Shown: positions 39,243 to 48,751 of the stretch, piece by piece
Layout of the letters: the number at the start of each line of letters is the position of its first letter
How positions within the stretch are numbered: the stretch's first letter is position 1
NCBI RefSeq assembly: GCF_016907515.1
Contig: NZ_JAFBBY010000001.1
Location: 3,286,001 to 3,350,000 of the forward strand
Direction of reading: 5' to 3'
Source of the DNA: Nocardioides nitrophenolicus
GTDB lineage: Bacteria > Actinomycetota > Actinomycetes > Propionibacteriales > Nocardioidaceae
Length of the DNA stretch: 64,000 bases
The notes under the pieces: model-generated
Told to the model about the DNA's origin: nothing
Seen by the model: only the letters and a program-made list of their open reading frames with translations
The model's database searches: none
Made by a program: the position numbers and the translations under genes

Positions 39243-40083
39243 CACTCGTGCGATCCGCAGCCGCAAGGGACCGGTCGCCTACACGCTGCGCGTCTTCGTC
39301 ATCGTCTACCTCGCCGTGCTGGTGATCTGGCCGCTGTTCGAGGTCGGCAAGCAGACCTTCGCCCCGGCCGGTGCGGGCGACGAGGGCGGCTTCGGCGCCT
39401 TCTGGGAGCGGCTCACCGACCCCTCGGTGACCTATGCGTTCAGCCTGACGCTGACCGTGGCGTTCTGGGCGGTGCTGATCAACACCCTGTTCGGGGTGGG
39501 GATCTCGCTGCTGCTGGTGCGCTACCAGTTCCCGGGCCGCCGGATCCTGTCCGTGCTCGTCGACCTGCCGATGTCGGTCTCCCCGGTCGTCGTCGGTCTC
39601 GCGCTGGTGCTGGCCTACAGCACCGGCAAGGGCTGGTTCGGCGGAGCGCTGGAGTCGATCGGCTTCTACGTCATCGGCACCACGCCCGGCCTGATCATGG
39701 CCACCGCGTTCGTCAGCCTGCCGCTGGTGATCCGCGAGATCGTGCCCGTGCTGGAGGAGATCGGCACCGACGCCGAGCTCGCCGCCAGCAGCCTCGGAGC
39801 CAGCGGCTGGCAGACCTTCCGGCGGATCACGCTGCCCAGCATCAAGTGGGCCGTCGTGTACGGCGTCGTGCTCAGCATGGCCCGCTCGCTCGGCGAGTTC
39901 GGCGCGGTCAAGATCGTCAGCCCCGGCGCCGAGATGCGCGGCGAGACCGCCACCCTTCTCATCCAGAACCGCTACAACAACTACGAGGAGCCCACGGCGT
40001 ACGCCGCCGCGTTCGTGCTCGTGCTGGTCTCCGTGCTGGCCCTCGTCGTCGTCTCTCTGATCCGCAAGGAGGATCACGCATGA
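39235..40083 (+). CDS. cysW: Sulfate ABC transporter permease CysW
   Basis: 282 residues, GTG start within the end of cysT. Six transmembrane helices; the EAA loop reads [21 protein letters not shown] in part. The [14 protein letters not shown] segment is typical of CysW. It pairs with CysT to form the channel. Overlaps cysA by 4 nt. Confidence 0.88.
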   Translation: MADTRAIRSRKGPVAYTLRVFVIVYLAVLVIWPLFEVGKQTFAPAGAGDEGGFGAFWERLTDPSVTYAFSLTLTVAFWAVLINTLFGVGISLLLVRYQFPGRRILSVLVDLPMSVSPVVVGLALVLAYSTGKGWFGGALESIGFYVIGTTPGLIMATAFVSLPLVIREIVPVLEEIGTDAELAASSLGASGWQTFRRITLPSIKWAVVYGVVLSMARSLGEFGAVKIVSPGAEMRGETATLLIQNRYNNYEEPTAYAAAFVLVLVSVLALVVVSLIRKEDHA

Positions 40084-41078
40084 GCATCGAAGTGAGAGGG
40101 ATCGGCAAGCGCTACGGCGACTTCGTCGCCCTCGAGGACATCAACGTCTCCCTCCCGACCGGCCAGCTGACCGCCCTGCTCGGGCCCAGCGGCGGCGGCA
40201 AGTCCACCCTGCTGCGGATCATCGCCGGGCTCGAGGGAGCCGACTCCGGCTCGGTCGAGATCGAGGGCGTGGACGCCACCAGGCTGCCCCCGCAGAAGCG
40301 CAACGTCGGCTTCGTGTTCCAGCACTACGCCGTGTTCAAGCACATGACGGTCGCCAAGAACGTCGCCTTCGGCCTGGAGATCCGCAAGCGGCCCAAGCCC
40401 GAGGTGAAGGCGAAGGTGGCCGAGCTGCTCGAGCTGGTGCACCTCTCGCAGTTCGCGCACCGGCTGCCCTCCCAGCTCTCCGGCGGTCAGCGCCAGCGGC
40501 TCGCGCTCGCGCGGGCGCTCGCCGTCGAGCCGTCGGTGCTGCTGCTCGACGAGCCGTTCGGCGCGCTTGACGCGAAGGTGCGCAAGGAGCTGCGTGACTG
40601 GCTGCGCCGGCTGCACGACGAGGTGCACGTGACCACCGTCTTCGTGACCCACGACCAGGAGGAGGCGCTCGAGGTCGCCGACGAGATCGTCGTCATCAAC
40701 GAGGGGCGGATCGAGCAGATCGGCACCCCCGACCAGCTCTACGACGAGCCGGCGAACGACTTCGTGATGGGCTTCCTCGGTGCGGTCACCCAGCTCGGCC
40801 CGGTCGCACTGCGCCCGCACGACATCGAGGTCGCCGTCGAGCCCGGCGTACCCGGTGCGGCGGCGGGCGTCGTCCAGCGGGCTCTGCGGGTCGGCTTCGA
40901 GGTGCGCCTCACGGTCGACGTCGAGGGCCAGGCGGAGCCGGTGCTGGTGGTGCTCTCGCGCACCCACGCGCGGGCGCTGGACCTGGAGCTCGGCAGCCGG
41001 GTCTGGCTGAGCCCCACCACCGGTGCGACGACGGTGCCGGTGCTCGGGGTTCCGCGGGATGCGGTGGCGTCCGCCTAG
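40080..41078 (+). CDS. cysA: Sulfate/thiosulfate ABC transporter ATP-binding protein CysA
   Basis: 332 residues from the ATG at 40080. Walker [10 protein letters not shown] at residues 35-43, signature LSGGQRQR, Walker [14 protein letters not shown] near 153 and the switch His in [13 protein letters not shown] are all present. A C-terminal TOBE-like domain follows from ~235. It hydrolyses ATP to drive uptake by CysT/CysW. Last gene of the four-gene operon. Confidence 0.9.
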   Translation: MSIEVRGIGKRYGDFVALEDINVSLPTGQLTALLGPSGGGKSTLLRIIAGLEGADSGSVEIEGVDATRLPPQKRNVGFVFQHYAVFKHMTVAKNVAFGLEIRKRPKPEVKAKVAELLELVHLSQFAHRLPSQLSGGQRQRLALARALAVEPSVLLLDEPFGALDAKVRKELRDWLRRLHDEVHVTTVFVTHDQEEALEVADEIVVINEGRIEQIGTPDQLYDEPANDFVMGFLGAVTQLGPVALRPHDIEVAVEPGVPGAAAGVVQRALRVGFEVRLTVDVEGQAEPVLVVLSRTHARALDLELGSRVWLSPTTGATTVPVLGVPRDAVASA

Positions 41079-41087
41079 TCTGGGCGG

Positions 41088-41537
41088 GTGAGCTATCTCC
41101 GCGCGACGAGGGTCCTGTGCTGGCTGCTCGGGATCGCGGTGCTGGTGTCGGTCGTCCACTACGTCGACAACTACGTCAACTACGACGACTACCCGGTGCC
41201 CGGTCCCGACGCGGCCGTGCCGGCGCCGTCCGCGACCCTGGTCGCCGTGGGCTGGTTCGTGTTCACGGCGTTCGGGGCGGTGGGCCTGCTGCTGTGGTTC
41301 CGTCGCCACATCACCTCGGCGGCGGTGGCGCTCACCGGCTACTCGGTGTCGGGCCTGATCGGCGTCGCCCACTACACGGTGCCGGGCGCCACCGACATGG
41401 TCTGGTGGCGCCAGGCGCACGTGCTGGCCGACATCGTCTGTGGGGCGGCGGTGCTGGGCTTCGCGCTGTGGGCGGCGAAGAACTCCGACGAGCTCATCCC
41501 TCCCGGCGCGAAGCCTCCTGCTCCGCCCGCTGCTTGA
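41088..41537 (+). CDS. Small membrane protein, four predicted helices
   Basis: 149 residues, GTG start. Four hydrophobic segments (about residues 10-27, 47-68, 78-98, 112-130). Conserved-looking HYVDNY and AHYTVPG segments contain His that might bind a metal or haem, but no family is recognised. A TAGTCT box at 41076-41081 overlaps the cysA stop and lies 6 nt before the GTG, indicating a separate leaderless mRNA. Its last 44 nt overlap the convergent SRPBCC gene. Confidence 0.65.
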   Translation: MSYLRATRVLCWLLGIAVLVSVVHYVDNYVNYDDYPVPGPDAAVPAPSATLVAVGWFVFTAFGAVGLLLWFRRHITSAAVALTGYSVSGLIGVAHYTVPGATDMVWWRQAHVLADIVCGAAVLGFALWAAKNSDELIPPGAKPPAPPAA

Positions 41538-41976
41538 GCCCCTCGGCGTGGCGGCGGAAGCCGTCGGCCACCCGGGCCGGACCGGCCAGGCGGACGAGCG
41601 GGCCGCGGAACTCCTCGACCGTCGCGTACGTCGTGGGCCCGCCCGGCCGCTGCGTGAGGCGCTGGTGCCGCACGCCCCGGACCAGCCCGAGCCGGGCCGG
41701 CAGGCCCTCGTAGACGTAGGACATGAGCGCGCTCGTCGCGCCGGTCGCCGGGTCGGTGGCCGGGGCGTCCAGCGCGGTGATCCGCTCGGGGGAGCGGGTC
41801 CGGCGGCCGTCGGCCCACACGACGTGGAGCAGGATCGGATTGCCGACGGCGGCGGGCTGCGCGGTCTCGGCGCGCTCGACGAAGGGGTTCCACTCGCCGT
41901 ACCGCTCGGTGTCGGTCATCACCGCCCACACCACGGCGAGCGGGGCGTCGATGTCGATCTGTGCGGAGGGGTTCAC
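41494..41976 (-). CDS. SRPBCC-fold protein
   Basis: 160 residues, GTG start. The N-terminus IDIDAPLAVVWAVMTDTERYGEWNPFV in part is the hallmark of the START/SRPBCC (Bet v 1-like) ligand-binding fold, and the C-terminal long helix (VADGFRRHAEGLKQRAEQE) closes the pocket. The ligand is unknown. It is divergent from the L-2-hydroxyglutarate oxidase gene (34 nt apart) and overlaps the end of the convergent membrane-protein gene by 44 nt. Confidence 0.75.
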   Translation of the reverse strand: MNPSAQIDIDAPLAVVWAVMTDTERYGEWNPFVERAETAQPAAVGNPILLHVVWADGRRTRSPERITALDAPATDPATGATSALMSYVYEGLPARLGLVRGVRHQRLTQRPGGPTTYATVEEFRGPLVRLAGPARVADGFRRHAEGLKQRAEQEASRREG

Positions 41977-42010
41977 GGCGCCATCATGACCGACCCGCGA
42001 TCATGGGGTC

Positions 42011-43207
42011 GTGAGCGCGGGCACGATCGGCATCGTCGGCGGCGGCATCCTGGGCCTGGCGGTGGGCCGGGAGCTGACCCGCCGCCGCCCGGGCGTGCGG
42101 GTCGTCGTCCTCGAGAAGGAGGACCGGCTCGCCGCGCACCAGACCGGGCACAACTCGGGGGTGGTGCACGCCGGCATCTACTACCGGCCGGGCAGCCTCA
42201 AGGCCGAGCTGTGCACCCGCGGACGCGCGCTGCTGCGCGACTACTGCGCCGAGCACGCGATCGCGTACGACGAGTGCGGCAAGCTCGTGGTCGCGGTCGA
42301 CCCGGACGAGCTGCCGCGCTTCGAGGCGCTGGCCCGCACGGCGCGGGACAACGGCGTCCCCGGCCTGCGCCGCCTCGACGGGGCGGCGCTGCGGGAGGTG
42401 GAGCCGCACGCCGCGGGGCTGGTCGCGCTGCACTCGCCGCGCACCGCGATCACCGACTACGTCGCCGTCGCGGAGGCGCTCGCCCGGGAGATCGTGGCGG
42501 CCGGCGGGTCGGTGCGGCTCGGCGCCGAGGTCACCGACGTGGCGCGGGTGCCGGGCGGGGTGTCGGTCAGGGCGGGGGAGGACGCGCACCTGGTGGACCG
42601 GCTGGTGGTGTGCGGCGGGCTGCAGTCCGACCGGCTGGGTCGGCTGGCGGGAGGTCCGGCGACCCCGCGGATCGTGCCCTTCCGAGGCGAGTACATGCAG
42701 GTGTCGCCGGCCAAGGCCGACCTGGTCCGCGGCATGGTCTATCCGGTGCCGGACCCGGCCTACCCCTTCCTCGGCGTGCACTTCACCCGCCGGGTCGGCG
42801 GTGGCCTCGAGGTCGGCCCGAATGCCTTCCTCGCGTTCAGCCGCGACGACTACGGCCGTGCCGCACTCTCGCCGCGCGACCTCGCCGACACGCTGGGCTA
42901 CGCCGGCTTCTGGCGCTTCGCGCGCCGCCACTGGCGCACCGGGATCGGCGAGCTGCGCGGCGTGCTGTCGCGCACGGCGTACCTGCGCGGCGCCCAGCGC
43001 TATGTCCCCGCCATCGGGCCCGGCGACGTCACCCGCGCCGGGCTCGGGCTGCGCGCCCAGGCGGTCGAGGCGGACGGGTCGCTGGTCGACGACTTCGTGA
43101 TCCAGCACGGCGACGGGGTGACGGTCGTCCGGAACGCGCCGTCACCCGCCGCGACCTCCAGCCTGGCGATCGCCGAGCACGTCGTTCAATCGATCAGCTT
43201 GGCGTAG
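42011..43207 (+). CDS. lhgO: L-2-hydroxyglutarate oxidase
   Basis: 398 residues, GTG start. It is an FAD-dependent DAO-family enzyme oxidising L-2-hydroxyglutarate to 2-oxoglutarate. The dinucleotide motif IGIVGGGILGLAVGREL begins at residue ~6. LhgO hallmarks follow: TGHNSGVVHAGIYYRPGS (~45-62), PFRGEYMQV (~223) and GVHFTRRVGGGLEVGPNA in part (~257). Family-normal length. The 3' end overlaps the convergent surface-protein gene by 22 nt. Its product feeds 2-oxoglutarate, the likely substrate of KorAB. Confidence 0.88.
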   Translation: MSAGTIGIVGGGILGLAVGRELTRRRPGVRVVVLEKEDRLAAHQTGHNSGVVHAGIYYRPGSLKAELCTRGRALLRDYCAEHAIAYDECGKLVVAVDPDELPRFEALARTARDNGVPGLRRLDGAALREVEPHAAGLVALHSPRTAITDYVAVAEALAREIVAAGGSVRLGAEVTDVARVPGGVSVRAGEDAHLVDRLVVCGGLQSDRLGRLAGGPATPRIVPFRGEYMQVSPAKADLVRGMVYPVPDPAYPFLGVHFTRRVGGGLEVGPNAFLAFSRDDYGRAALSPRDLADTLGYAGFWRFARRHWRTGIGELRGVLSRTAYLRGAQRYVPAIGPGDVTRAGLGLRAQAVEADGSLVDDFVIQHGDGVTVVRNAPSPAATSSLAIAEHVVQSISLA

Positions 43208-46200
43208 GCCAGGCTGCGGTACCTGTACCGGCCGCTCCCGTCGAGCGCCCACCGGTTGCACGTGGTCAGCACCAGCTGCGAGGGACCGAGATTGCTCTGC
43301 AGCTCGGCCATCCGCTTCTCGGAGAGGTTCAGCGGGGCCCGGGCGATCGCCCGGGTCACCCGGTAGGTCAGCACCTTGCCGGAGGCCAGCTCGACCTGCA
43401 CCGTCGCGCTCTTGCGCAGTCTCGGCAGCTTGTTGCCGGCGGCCCACCCGCTGCGGTTGGAGTGCAGTGCCACCAGCACCGAGCCGGGGCCGCCCGGCTC
43501 GCCGTCGCCCTGCCAGAAGTAGGCCTGGCCGAGGGCGGTCCGGTTCAGCGGGACCCGCTGCGTGGCCGTCGCCCGCAGCTCGGCCGACACCCCGGCCGAC
43601 GGCACCAGCAGCCGCCCGCCGCCCCAGGCGGCCTGCCGCACGCCGGTGGTCGGCGCGACCGCCTTGACCTTGCAGCCGCCCTTCACCTTCGCCTTCGCCA
43701 GGACCGCGCCGCCGTCCATCACCACGCGCACCACCTTGCCGATCCGCAGGCCGGCGAGATGGAGGTCGCGGGTCAGGCCCGGGGCGACCTCCGCCGTGGC
43801 CCGCACCTTCTTGCCGACGCGGACCCGGACCGTGCCCGCGATGGTGGAGGAGATCGGGTTGGTCGCCGTGACCAGCGCCTCGCCGTACCGCTTGGTCACG
43901 CAGGCGGTCTTGACCGAGGCCTGCATCGACAGCTGGACGCCGCCGACCTGCCCCGGCGTGCAGACCCGGACCTGCTCGTTCGCCGACTGCTGGGTCTCCA
44001 CGATGGTCGCGGTGTTGGTCCAGGTCTGACACTGGCCGGGCGTGGCCGACAGGGGCAGCGTGTAGTCGAACGCGGTCGGCTGGCCCTGGGCGTTCCAGTT
44101 CGCCGTCCCGAGCGTCGCGGGAGCGCCGACGGTGCCGGCCTTGTCGTCGGTGACGGTGACCGTCCGGTTCGTCTCAGCGTCCAGCACGAAGGCGACCGGC
44201 ACCTGGGTCACGACCGGCGAGCCGGCCGCCCAGGCGACCGACACGGTGGCCGTCCCGTCGACGTAGCCGCTGTCGGGAAGGTCGCAGGCGATGGGTACGT
44301 CGACCGTCTGCCCGGCTGGCACGGTCACCGGCGAGCCGGTCGCGACGCAGGTGGCCGGGCCGCCGACGTCGAGGGTGACCGTGATGCCGGCCGAGAGGTC
44401 CTTGAAGTCGTTCGGGTTGGTCACCTGCACCGAGCCCGCCGCCGTCCAGCCGCTGTCGGTGGCCGCACCCGGGACCGCCGAGACGACGTAGCGCGCGGTG
44501 GCCTTGCCGTCGGGGCCGGCCTGGAGCTGGGTCTGGTCGGCCTCCTTGGTGATCGACCAGGCGTAGGACCGGTCGAAGTCGCCGTCGACCGCGGCCGCCG
44601 CGGCGGGCGTCCTCACCACGCACAGCTCGACCGACTCGTCGGCGGACTGGTCGGTCTGCACGATGACGGCGGTGTTGTCGTAGGTCGTGCAGGTCCCGGC
44701 GACGCCGGACTTGGTGACCGTGTAGGTGTAGGAGAACGGCCCGTTGTCCCAGGTGCTGGTGCCGAGCGGGTGGCTGGCTCCCGGCTCGGTCTTGTCGTCG
44801 TTGACGTCGACCGACTTGTCGACCTCGTCGTCGACCTCGAGGCTCAGCGCCGCGCTGCCGGTGGCCGTCGCGGGCTCGTCGTCCGGGTCGGTCCAGCTCG
44901 CGGTGGCGGTGTTGGTGCCCGTGTACGACGCGGGCTTCGCCTGGAAGGTGCAGGCGTAGTCGAGCTCCTTCGTCGCGCCCGGGGCGAGCTCGACGTCGGT
45001 GCCGCCGGTGACCGTGCAGACACCGCCGGTCACGCCCGACAGGTCGTCGGTGACGTCGGCGACGATGCCGCCGTCGGCGTAGGTGTTCGGGTTGTGCACG
45101 GTGATCACGCCGTGCGCCTCCCAGCCGGAGTCGGTGAACCCGTCCTTGGCGACGTCGACGGTGTAGTGGAAGTCGTGGCTCTGCCCGTCGCGGATCTCCG
45201 CCGTGGTCTGGTCGGCCGCCTTGGCGATCGTCCAGTGGTAGGTGCGGTCGAAGGTGCCCTCGGCGGTCTTGGTGACGGTGAGCGGCGCCTCCCGGCACAC
45301 CTCCACCTGCGCGCTCGCGGTCTGGGCGGTCTCGGTGATCGTGGCGGTGTTGTCGTAGGTCTCGCAGACGCCGAGGGTGCCCGCGGGAGCCGTCCAGTCG
45401 TACTCGAAGGTGGTCGCCTGGGTGCCGTCACCCCAGTCGGCGGTGCCGAGCGTGGTGCTCGGGGCCTTGGGGTCGGTCACCGTCACCGTCTTGTCGACGT
45501 CGGTGACCTTGGTGAAGCTCACCGGCACCTGGGTCGCGACGGTCTTGCCGCCGAAGGCCGCCGTCGCGGTGTTCGTACCGCTCGGGTGGGTGGTCACGTC
45601 GCCGGTGCAGGTGTACGGGACGACGGCCGTGTCGCCGATCGCCACGACGACCGTGGGATCGCCCGTGATCGCGCAGGTCCAGCCGGGGACCCCCGACACG
45701 TCGGACACGGTCGTGGTCAGCGCCGTCGTGGTCGACGGGTTGGTCACCGAGATCGTCCCCGACCAGGACGCCGTCCCGTCGGTGAACCCGTCGGGCGTGG
45801 CGGTCACGCCGTAGTGGAAGGTCGCGCTGCCGTCGGGCCCGATCTCGACGGAGTCCTCGTCGACGGTCTTGGCGAGCTTCCACTTGTAGGTGCGGCCGTA
45901 CTCCGCCTTCACGGACTTGGTGATGCCCGGACGGCACACCTCGGTGGTCGCCGTGCTGGACTGGCCGGTGCCGGTGATCGACACCTCGTTGTCGTACGTC
46001 GTGCACGCACCTGCCGCGAGGCCGGTGTCGAGCTGCACGGAGGCGTCGATGGTGACGGTGTGCTGGGCGTTGGCGTTCCAGACGTCGACCCAGTTGAGGG
46101 TGGCCGGGGTGAGGGTCACTCCGGCCGGGCTGCCGCCGGCCTCGGTGATCTCGTCGACCAGGTCGATGTCCTTGTGGGCCGGCGTCTCGGTGGTCTCGCT

Positions 46201-48534
46201 GTCCTCGACCGCGTTGTCGTAGGTCGCGGACCCGTGGGGGGAGAAGTAGGCGCTCTCGTCCCAGGCGACCTCGGCGGTGTTGGTGCCGTGGTAGTCGTCG
46301 GGCCACGAGCCGGCGTCGATGGTGCACGTGTAGTCGAGCACCAGCGTGTCCTTCGCCGGCACCACCGCGTCGTCGCCACCGGTGACGGCGCAGGCATAGG
46401 TGTCGCCGTTGAGCGCGAAGGTGTCCGTGACGTCGGCAGTCACGTCCCAGTCGTTGGGATTGCTGACCGTGATCTTGCCGGCGAGGATCGGCTTGGAGTC
46501 CGAGGTCGGTTTCGCCTCGACCGCGATCTGGTAGTCGACGGTCGTCTTGCCGTCGTCGCCGACGAAGACGCTGGCCGGGCCGGTCTTCTCGACGTCCCAG
46601 TTGTAGGTGCGCTCGTAGGCCACGGCGACGGTCTTCGTGATCGACAGGTCGAGCCCGACGCAGACCGCGACCGACGCGCTGTCGGTGCGCGGCGTCCCGG
46701 AGTCGGTCTCGGTGAGCGTCGCCGTGTTGTCGTACGACGTGCACGTGCCCGGCGTACCGGCGAGCTCGAGCTGGTAGTCGAAGACCCGCTGGTGGCCCGG
46801 CAGCGCCCACACGTCGTCCCACGCCAGGGTGCCCAGCGCGCCCTGGCGGGAGTCGGTGACGGTGACCGACTCGTCGGTGCGGGAGGTGCGCTGGAAGGTG
46901 TAGTCCTTGGTCGCCACGGCGCTGCCCTGGGGCGCGTTGGCCGGGTCGTTGACGTCGCTCTGCTGCTGCGGGTAGGCGGCGCGGCTCCAGGTCAGGGTCG
47001 CGGTGTTGGTGCCCTGCAGGCTCGCCGGCGCGGCGGCGTAGCTGCAGGTGTAGCCGAGCGTCGTCGGGCCCGGGGGCAGGGTGCGCTGCTCGCCGGCCAG
47101 CCCGGCGTCGGCGTCGGTGCCGGCGACCGTGCAGGCCGTGCTGTCGCTGAGCAGGTCGGTGACGGTGACGACCATGGGGCGGGCGTTGGGGTTGGTGATG
47201 CTGAGGGAGCCGACGACCTGGTAGTCGCTGGTCTGCTCGGGACCGGCGGTCACGGTCACGGTGTACGACGGCTTGGCCGTGGTCCCGGCGGGCACCTGCC
47301 AGGTGTCCTGGTCGACGGCCTTGGCGATGGTCCAGTCGTAGCTGGCGGCGTACGACGCCACGGCGGTCTTGGTGAGGGTCGGGGGCAGCCACCGGTGCGG
47401 GTCGGCGAAGTTGACCGTGACGCTCGCCGCCTCGCCGACGCTCACCTGCTGGGTGCGGTCGGCGGGTGGCGGCAGCAGCATGCCGGTGGGCGGGGCGGTC
47501 TCGGTCACGGTGTAGCTGCCGGGCTCGACCGGGTCGATCACGATCACGCCGTTGGCCGCGCCGTCGTCGTCGCCCGCTCCGCCGTCGGTCACGCTCAGGT
47601 TCGGGGCGGCGCTGCCGGGCGTCGGGTCCGGGGTGATCTGGAAGGTGGCGCCCGGAGCCGGGTTGCCCTGCGGGTCGCGCTTGTTGATGGTGAGCCTGCC
47701 GCACGTGGAGGGCACGGAGAGATCGGCGACCACGTAGTCCTTGAGGGCGGAGGACGGGGAGTCCGAGGACCGCGAGCGCATGTTGATGGTGCCGAACTCG
47801 TTGGAGCAGGTGCCCGCGGGGAAGAGGGCCGACAGGTTGAGCGCGCCCTCGCCGAAGAGGTCGTCGGCGCTGGTGGCGCCCTCGAAGGCCGCTCCCGGGA
47901 CGGGGATCTCGCACCAGCCGGCCGCCGGGACGTAGGCGGGGCCGGTGACCTCGGTGCAGCCGGCGCCCCAGGCGCCACTGCTCTTCAGGGTCCAGGTGTA
48001 GGCGTGGGCCACGGAGAAGTCGCCGCCGCCGTGCTGCTGGACGTCGATCATCAGGTCGCCGACCGAGCGGACCGGCCGGGCGGGCGGACCGGCGGTGTCC
48101 TTGAGCTGGTTGAACTCGACGTCGTAGTTGACGGTGCCGTTGTTGGAGTCGCGCTGGAAGGCGAAGTAGGCGTAGACGGTGCCGCCGACGGTCCGGGTGT
48201 GCACCCATGCGTCGGTGATGTCGCCCTTCGGCTGGGCGACCCCGCTCGCCGCCGACCAGCTGGACGGGTTGTCGAACTCTCCGGGGTTCTGGTACTGCGT
48301 GCCGTCCTTGACCCCGTCGACGATGTGCGTGCCGACGGTGTCCCAGTCGAGCCCGCCGTTCGACACCGTGTTGCCGTCGATCTCGAAGCCCCCGACGACG
48401 CCCATGGCGACGGTCGTACCCACCCGGGCCGGGGCCGCGGCCGGGGCCGTGGCCGGTGCCGCGGCCGCGGGAACCGCGACCGAGACGCAGGCAAGAGTCG
48501 TGGCAGCGATCAGTCCTCGCCGGAAAAATGACAT
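43186..48534 (-). CDS. Giant repeat surface protein with C-terminal sortase-like domain
   Basis: 1782 residues from the ATG at 48534, 7 nt after a GGGGGAC site; a GTG five codons upstream lies inside that site. Order: signal peptide (residues 1-~26, ending AAAA); an N-terminal beta domain (~40-260); a SpaA/prealbumin-type pilin domain (~270-375, LTINKRDPQGNPAPGATF at its start); five tandem ~220-residue repeats starting near 383, 631, 870, 1084 and 1311, each opening with a (T)K(T/S)V...Y.R(T/S)Y.W.(I/V).K pattern; a beta/Lys-rich linker (~1520-1630); and a sortase-like domain (~1640-1782) with His1691 (VALHSNRSG), Cys1759 (LVLTTCN) and Arg in GRYRYR. No LPxTG plus membrane anchor is visible. 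Predicted extracellular adhesin; self-anchoring is speculative. Confidence 0.8.
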   Translation of the reverse strand: MSFFRRGLIAATTLACVSVAVPAAAAPATAPAAAPARVGTTVAMGVVGGFEIDGNTVSNGGLDWDTVGTHIVDGVKDGTQYQNPGEFDNPSSWSAASGVAQPKGDITDAWVHTRTVGGTVYAYFAFQRDSNNGTVNYDVEFNQLKDTAGPPARPVRSVGDLMIDVQQHGGGDFSVAHAYTWTLKSSGAWGAGCTEVTGPAYVPAAGWCEIPVPGAAFEGATSADDLFGEGALNLSALFPAGTCSNEFGTINMRSRSSDSPSSALKDYVVADLSVPSTCGRLTINKRDPQGNPAPGATFQITPDPTPGSAAPNLSVTDGGAGDDDGAANGVIVIDPVEPGSYTVTETAPPTGMLLPPPADRTQQVSVGEAASVTVNFADPHRWLPPTLTKTAVASYAASYDWTIAKAVDQDTWQVPAGTTAKPSYTVTVTAGPEQTSDYQVVGSLSITNPNARPMVVTVTDLLSDSTACTVAGTDADAGLAGEQRTLPPGPTTLGYTCSYAAAPASLQGTNTATLTWSRAAYPQQQSDVNDPANAPQGSAVATKDYTFQRTSRTDESVTVTDSRQGALGTLAWDDVWALPGHQRVFDYQLELAGTPGTCTSYDNTATLTETDSGTPRTDSASVAVCVGLDLSITKTVAVAYERTYNWDVEKTGPASVFVGDDGKTTVDYQIAVEAKPTSDSKPILAGKITVSNPNDWDVTADVTDTFALNGDTYACAVTGGDDAVVPAKDTLVLDYTCTIDAGSWPDDYHGTNTAEVAWDESAYFSPHGSATYDNAVEDSETTETPAHKDIDLVDEITEAGGSPAGVTLTPATLNWVDVWNANAQHTVTIDASVQLDTGLAAGACTTYDNEVSITGTGQSSTATTEVCRPGITKSVKAEYGRTYKWKLAKTVDEDSVEIGPDGSATFHYGVTATPDGFTDGTASWSGTISVTNPSTTTALTTTVSDVSGVPGWTCAITGDPTVVVAIGDTAVVPYTCTGDVTTHPSGTNTATAAFGGKTVATQVPVSFTKVTDVDKTVTVTDPKAPSTTLGTADWGDGTQATTFEYDWTAPAGTLGVCETYDNTATITETAQTASAQVEVCREAPLTVTKTAEGTFDRTYHWTIAKAADQTTAEIRDGQSHDFHYTVDVAKDGFTDSGWEAHGVITVHNPNTYADGGIVADVTDDLSGVTGGVCTVTGGTDVELAPGATKELDYACTFQAKPASYTGTNTATASWTDPDDEPATATGSAALSLEVDDEVDKSVDVNDDKTEPGASHPLGTSTWDNGPFSYTYTVTKSGVAGTCTTYDNTAVIVQTDQSADESVELCVVRTPAAAAAVDGDFDRSYAWSITKEADQTQLQAGPDGKATARYVVSAVPGAATDSGWTAAGSVQVTNPNDFKDLSAGITVTLDVGGPATCVATGSPVTVPAGQTVDVPIACDLPDSGYVDGTATVSVAWAAGSPVVTQVPVAFVLDAETNRTVTVTDDKAGTVGAPATLGTANWNAQGQPTAFDYTLPLSATPGQCQTWTNTATIVETQQSANEQVRVCTPGQVGGVQLSMQASVKTACVTKRYGEALVTATNPISSTIAGTVRVRVGKKVRATAEVAPGLTRDLHLAGLRIGKVVRVVMDGGAVLAKAKVKGGCKVKAVAPTTGVRQAAWGGGRLLVPSAGVSAELRATATQRVPLNRTALGQAYFWQGDGEPGGPGSVLVALHSNRSGWAAGNKLPRLRKSATVQVELASGKVLTYRVTRAIARAPLNLSEKRMAELQSNLGPSQLVLTTCNRWALDGSGRYRYRSLAYAKLID

Positions 48535-48689
48535 GACAACGTCCCCCACGACGTGTCGACCCGAGAGCGCGTCAGGACCGCTCCAACACCGTCACACCTG
48601 ATCCGCCGGTACCTCCGGCGCCGGTTCCCCTTGGCGAGACCCCGAACAGGTGGCGCCACTTGGGACCATAGGCCCGGGTCGGGCCGCGC

Positions 48690-48709
48690 GGTGTCGCTTT
48701 GTCGACACC
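48690..48709. promoter_or_regulatory. Inverted repeat between the transglycosylase and surface-protein genes
   Basis: GGTGTCG (48690-48696) and CGACACC (48703-48709) are exact reverse complements over a 6-bp spacer. It lies 43 nt after the transglycosylase stop and about 155 nt before the surface-protein start, so it may be a terminator of the former or an operator of the latter. Confidence 0.4.
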
Positions 48710-48751
48710 GATCGGTAAAATCTCCGTGGCTCCGCCGTGGGGACGACGACC

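Noticed and set aside
41440..48531. 2363-residue plus-strand open frame opposite the giant surface protein
   Set aside because: It is an antisense shadow created by high GC: composition is dominated by Gly, Arg, Val and Asp, with no domains, and the minus-strand frame has a signal peptide, repeats and a catalytic domain.
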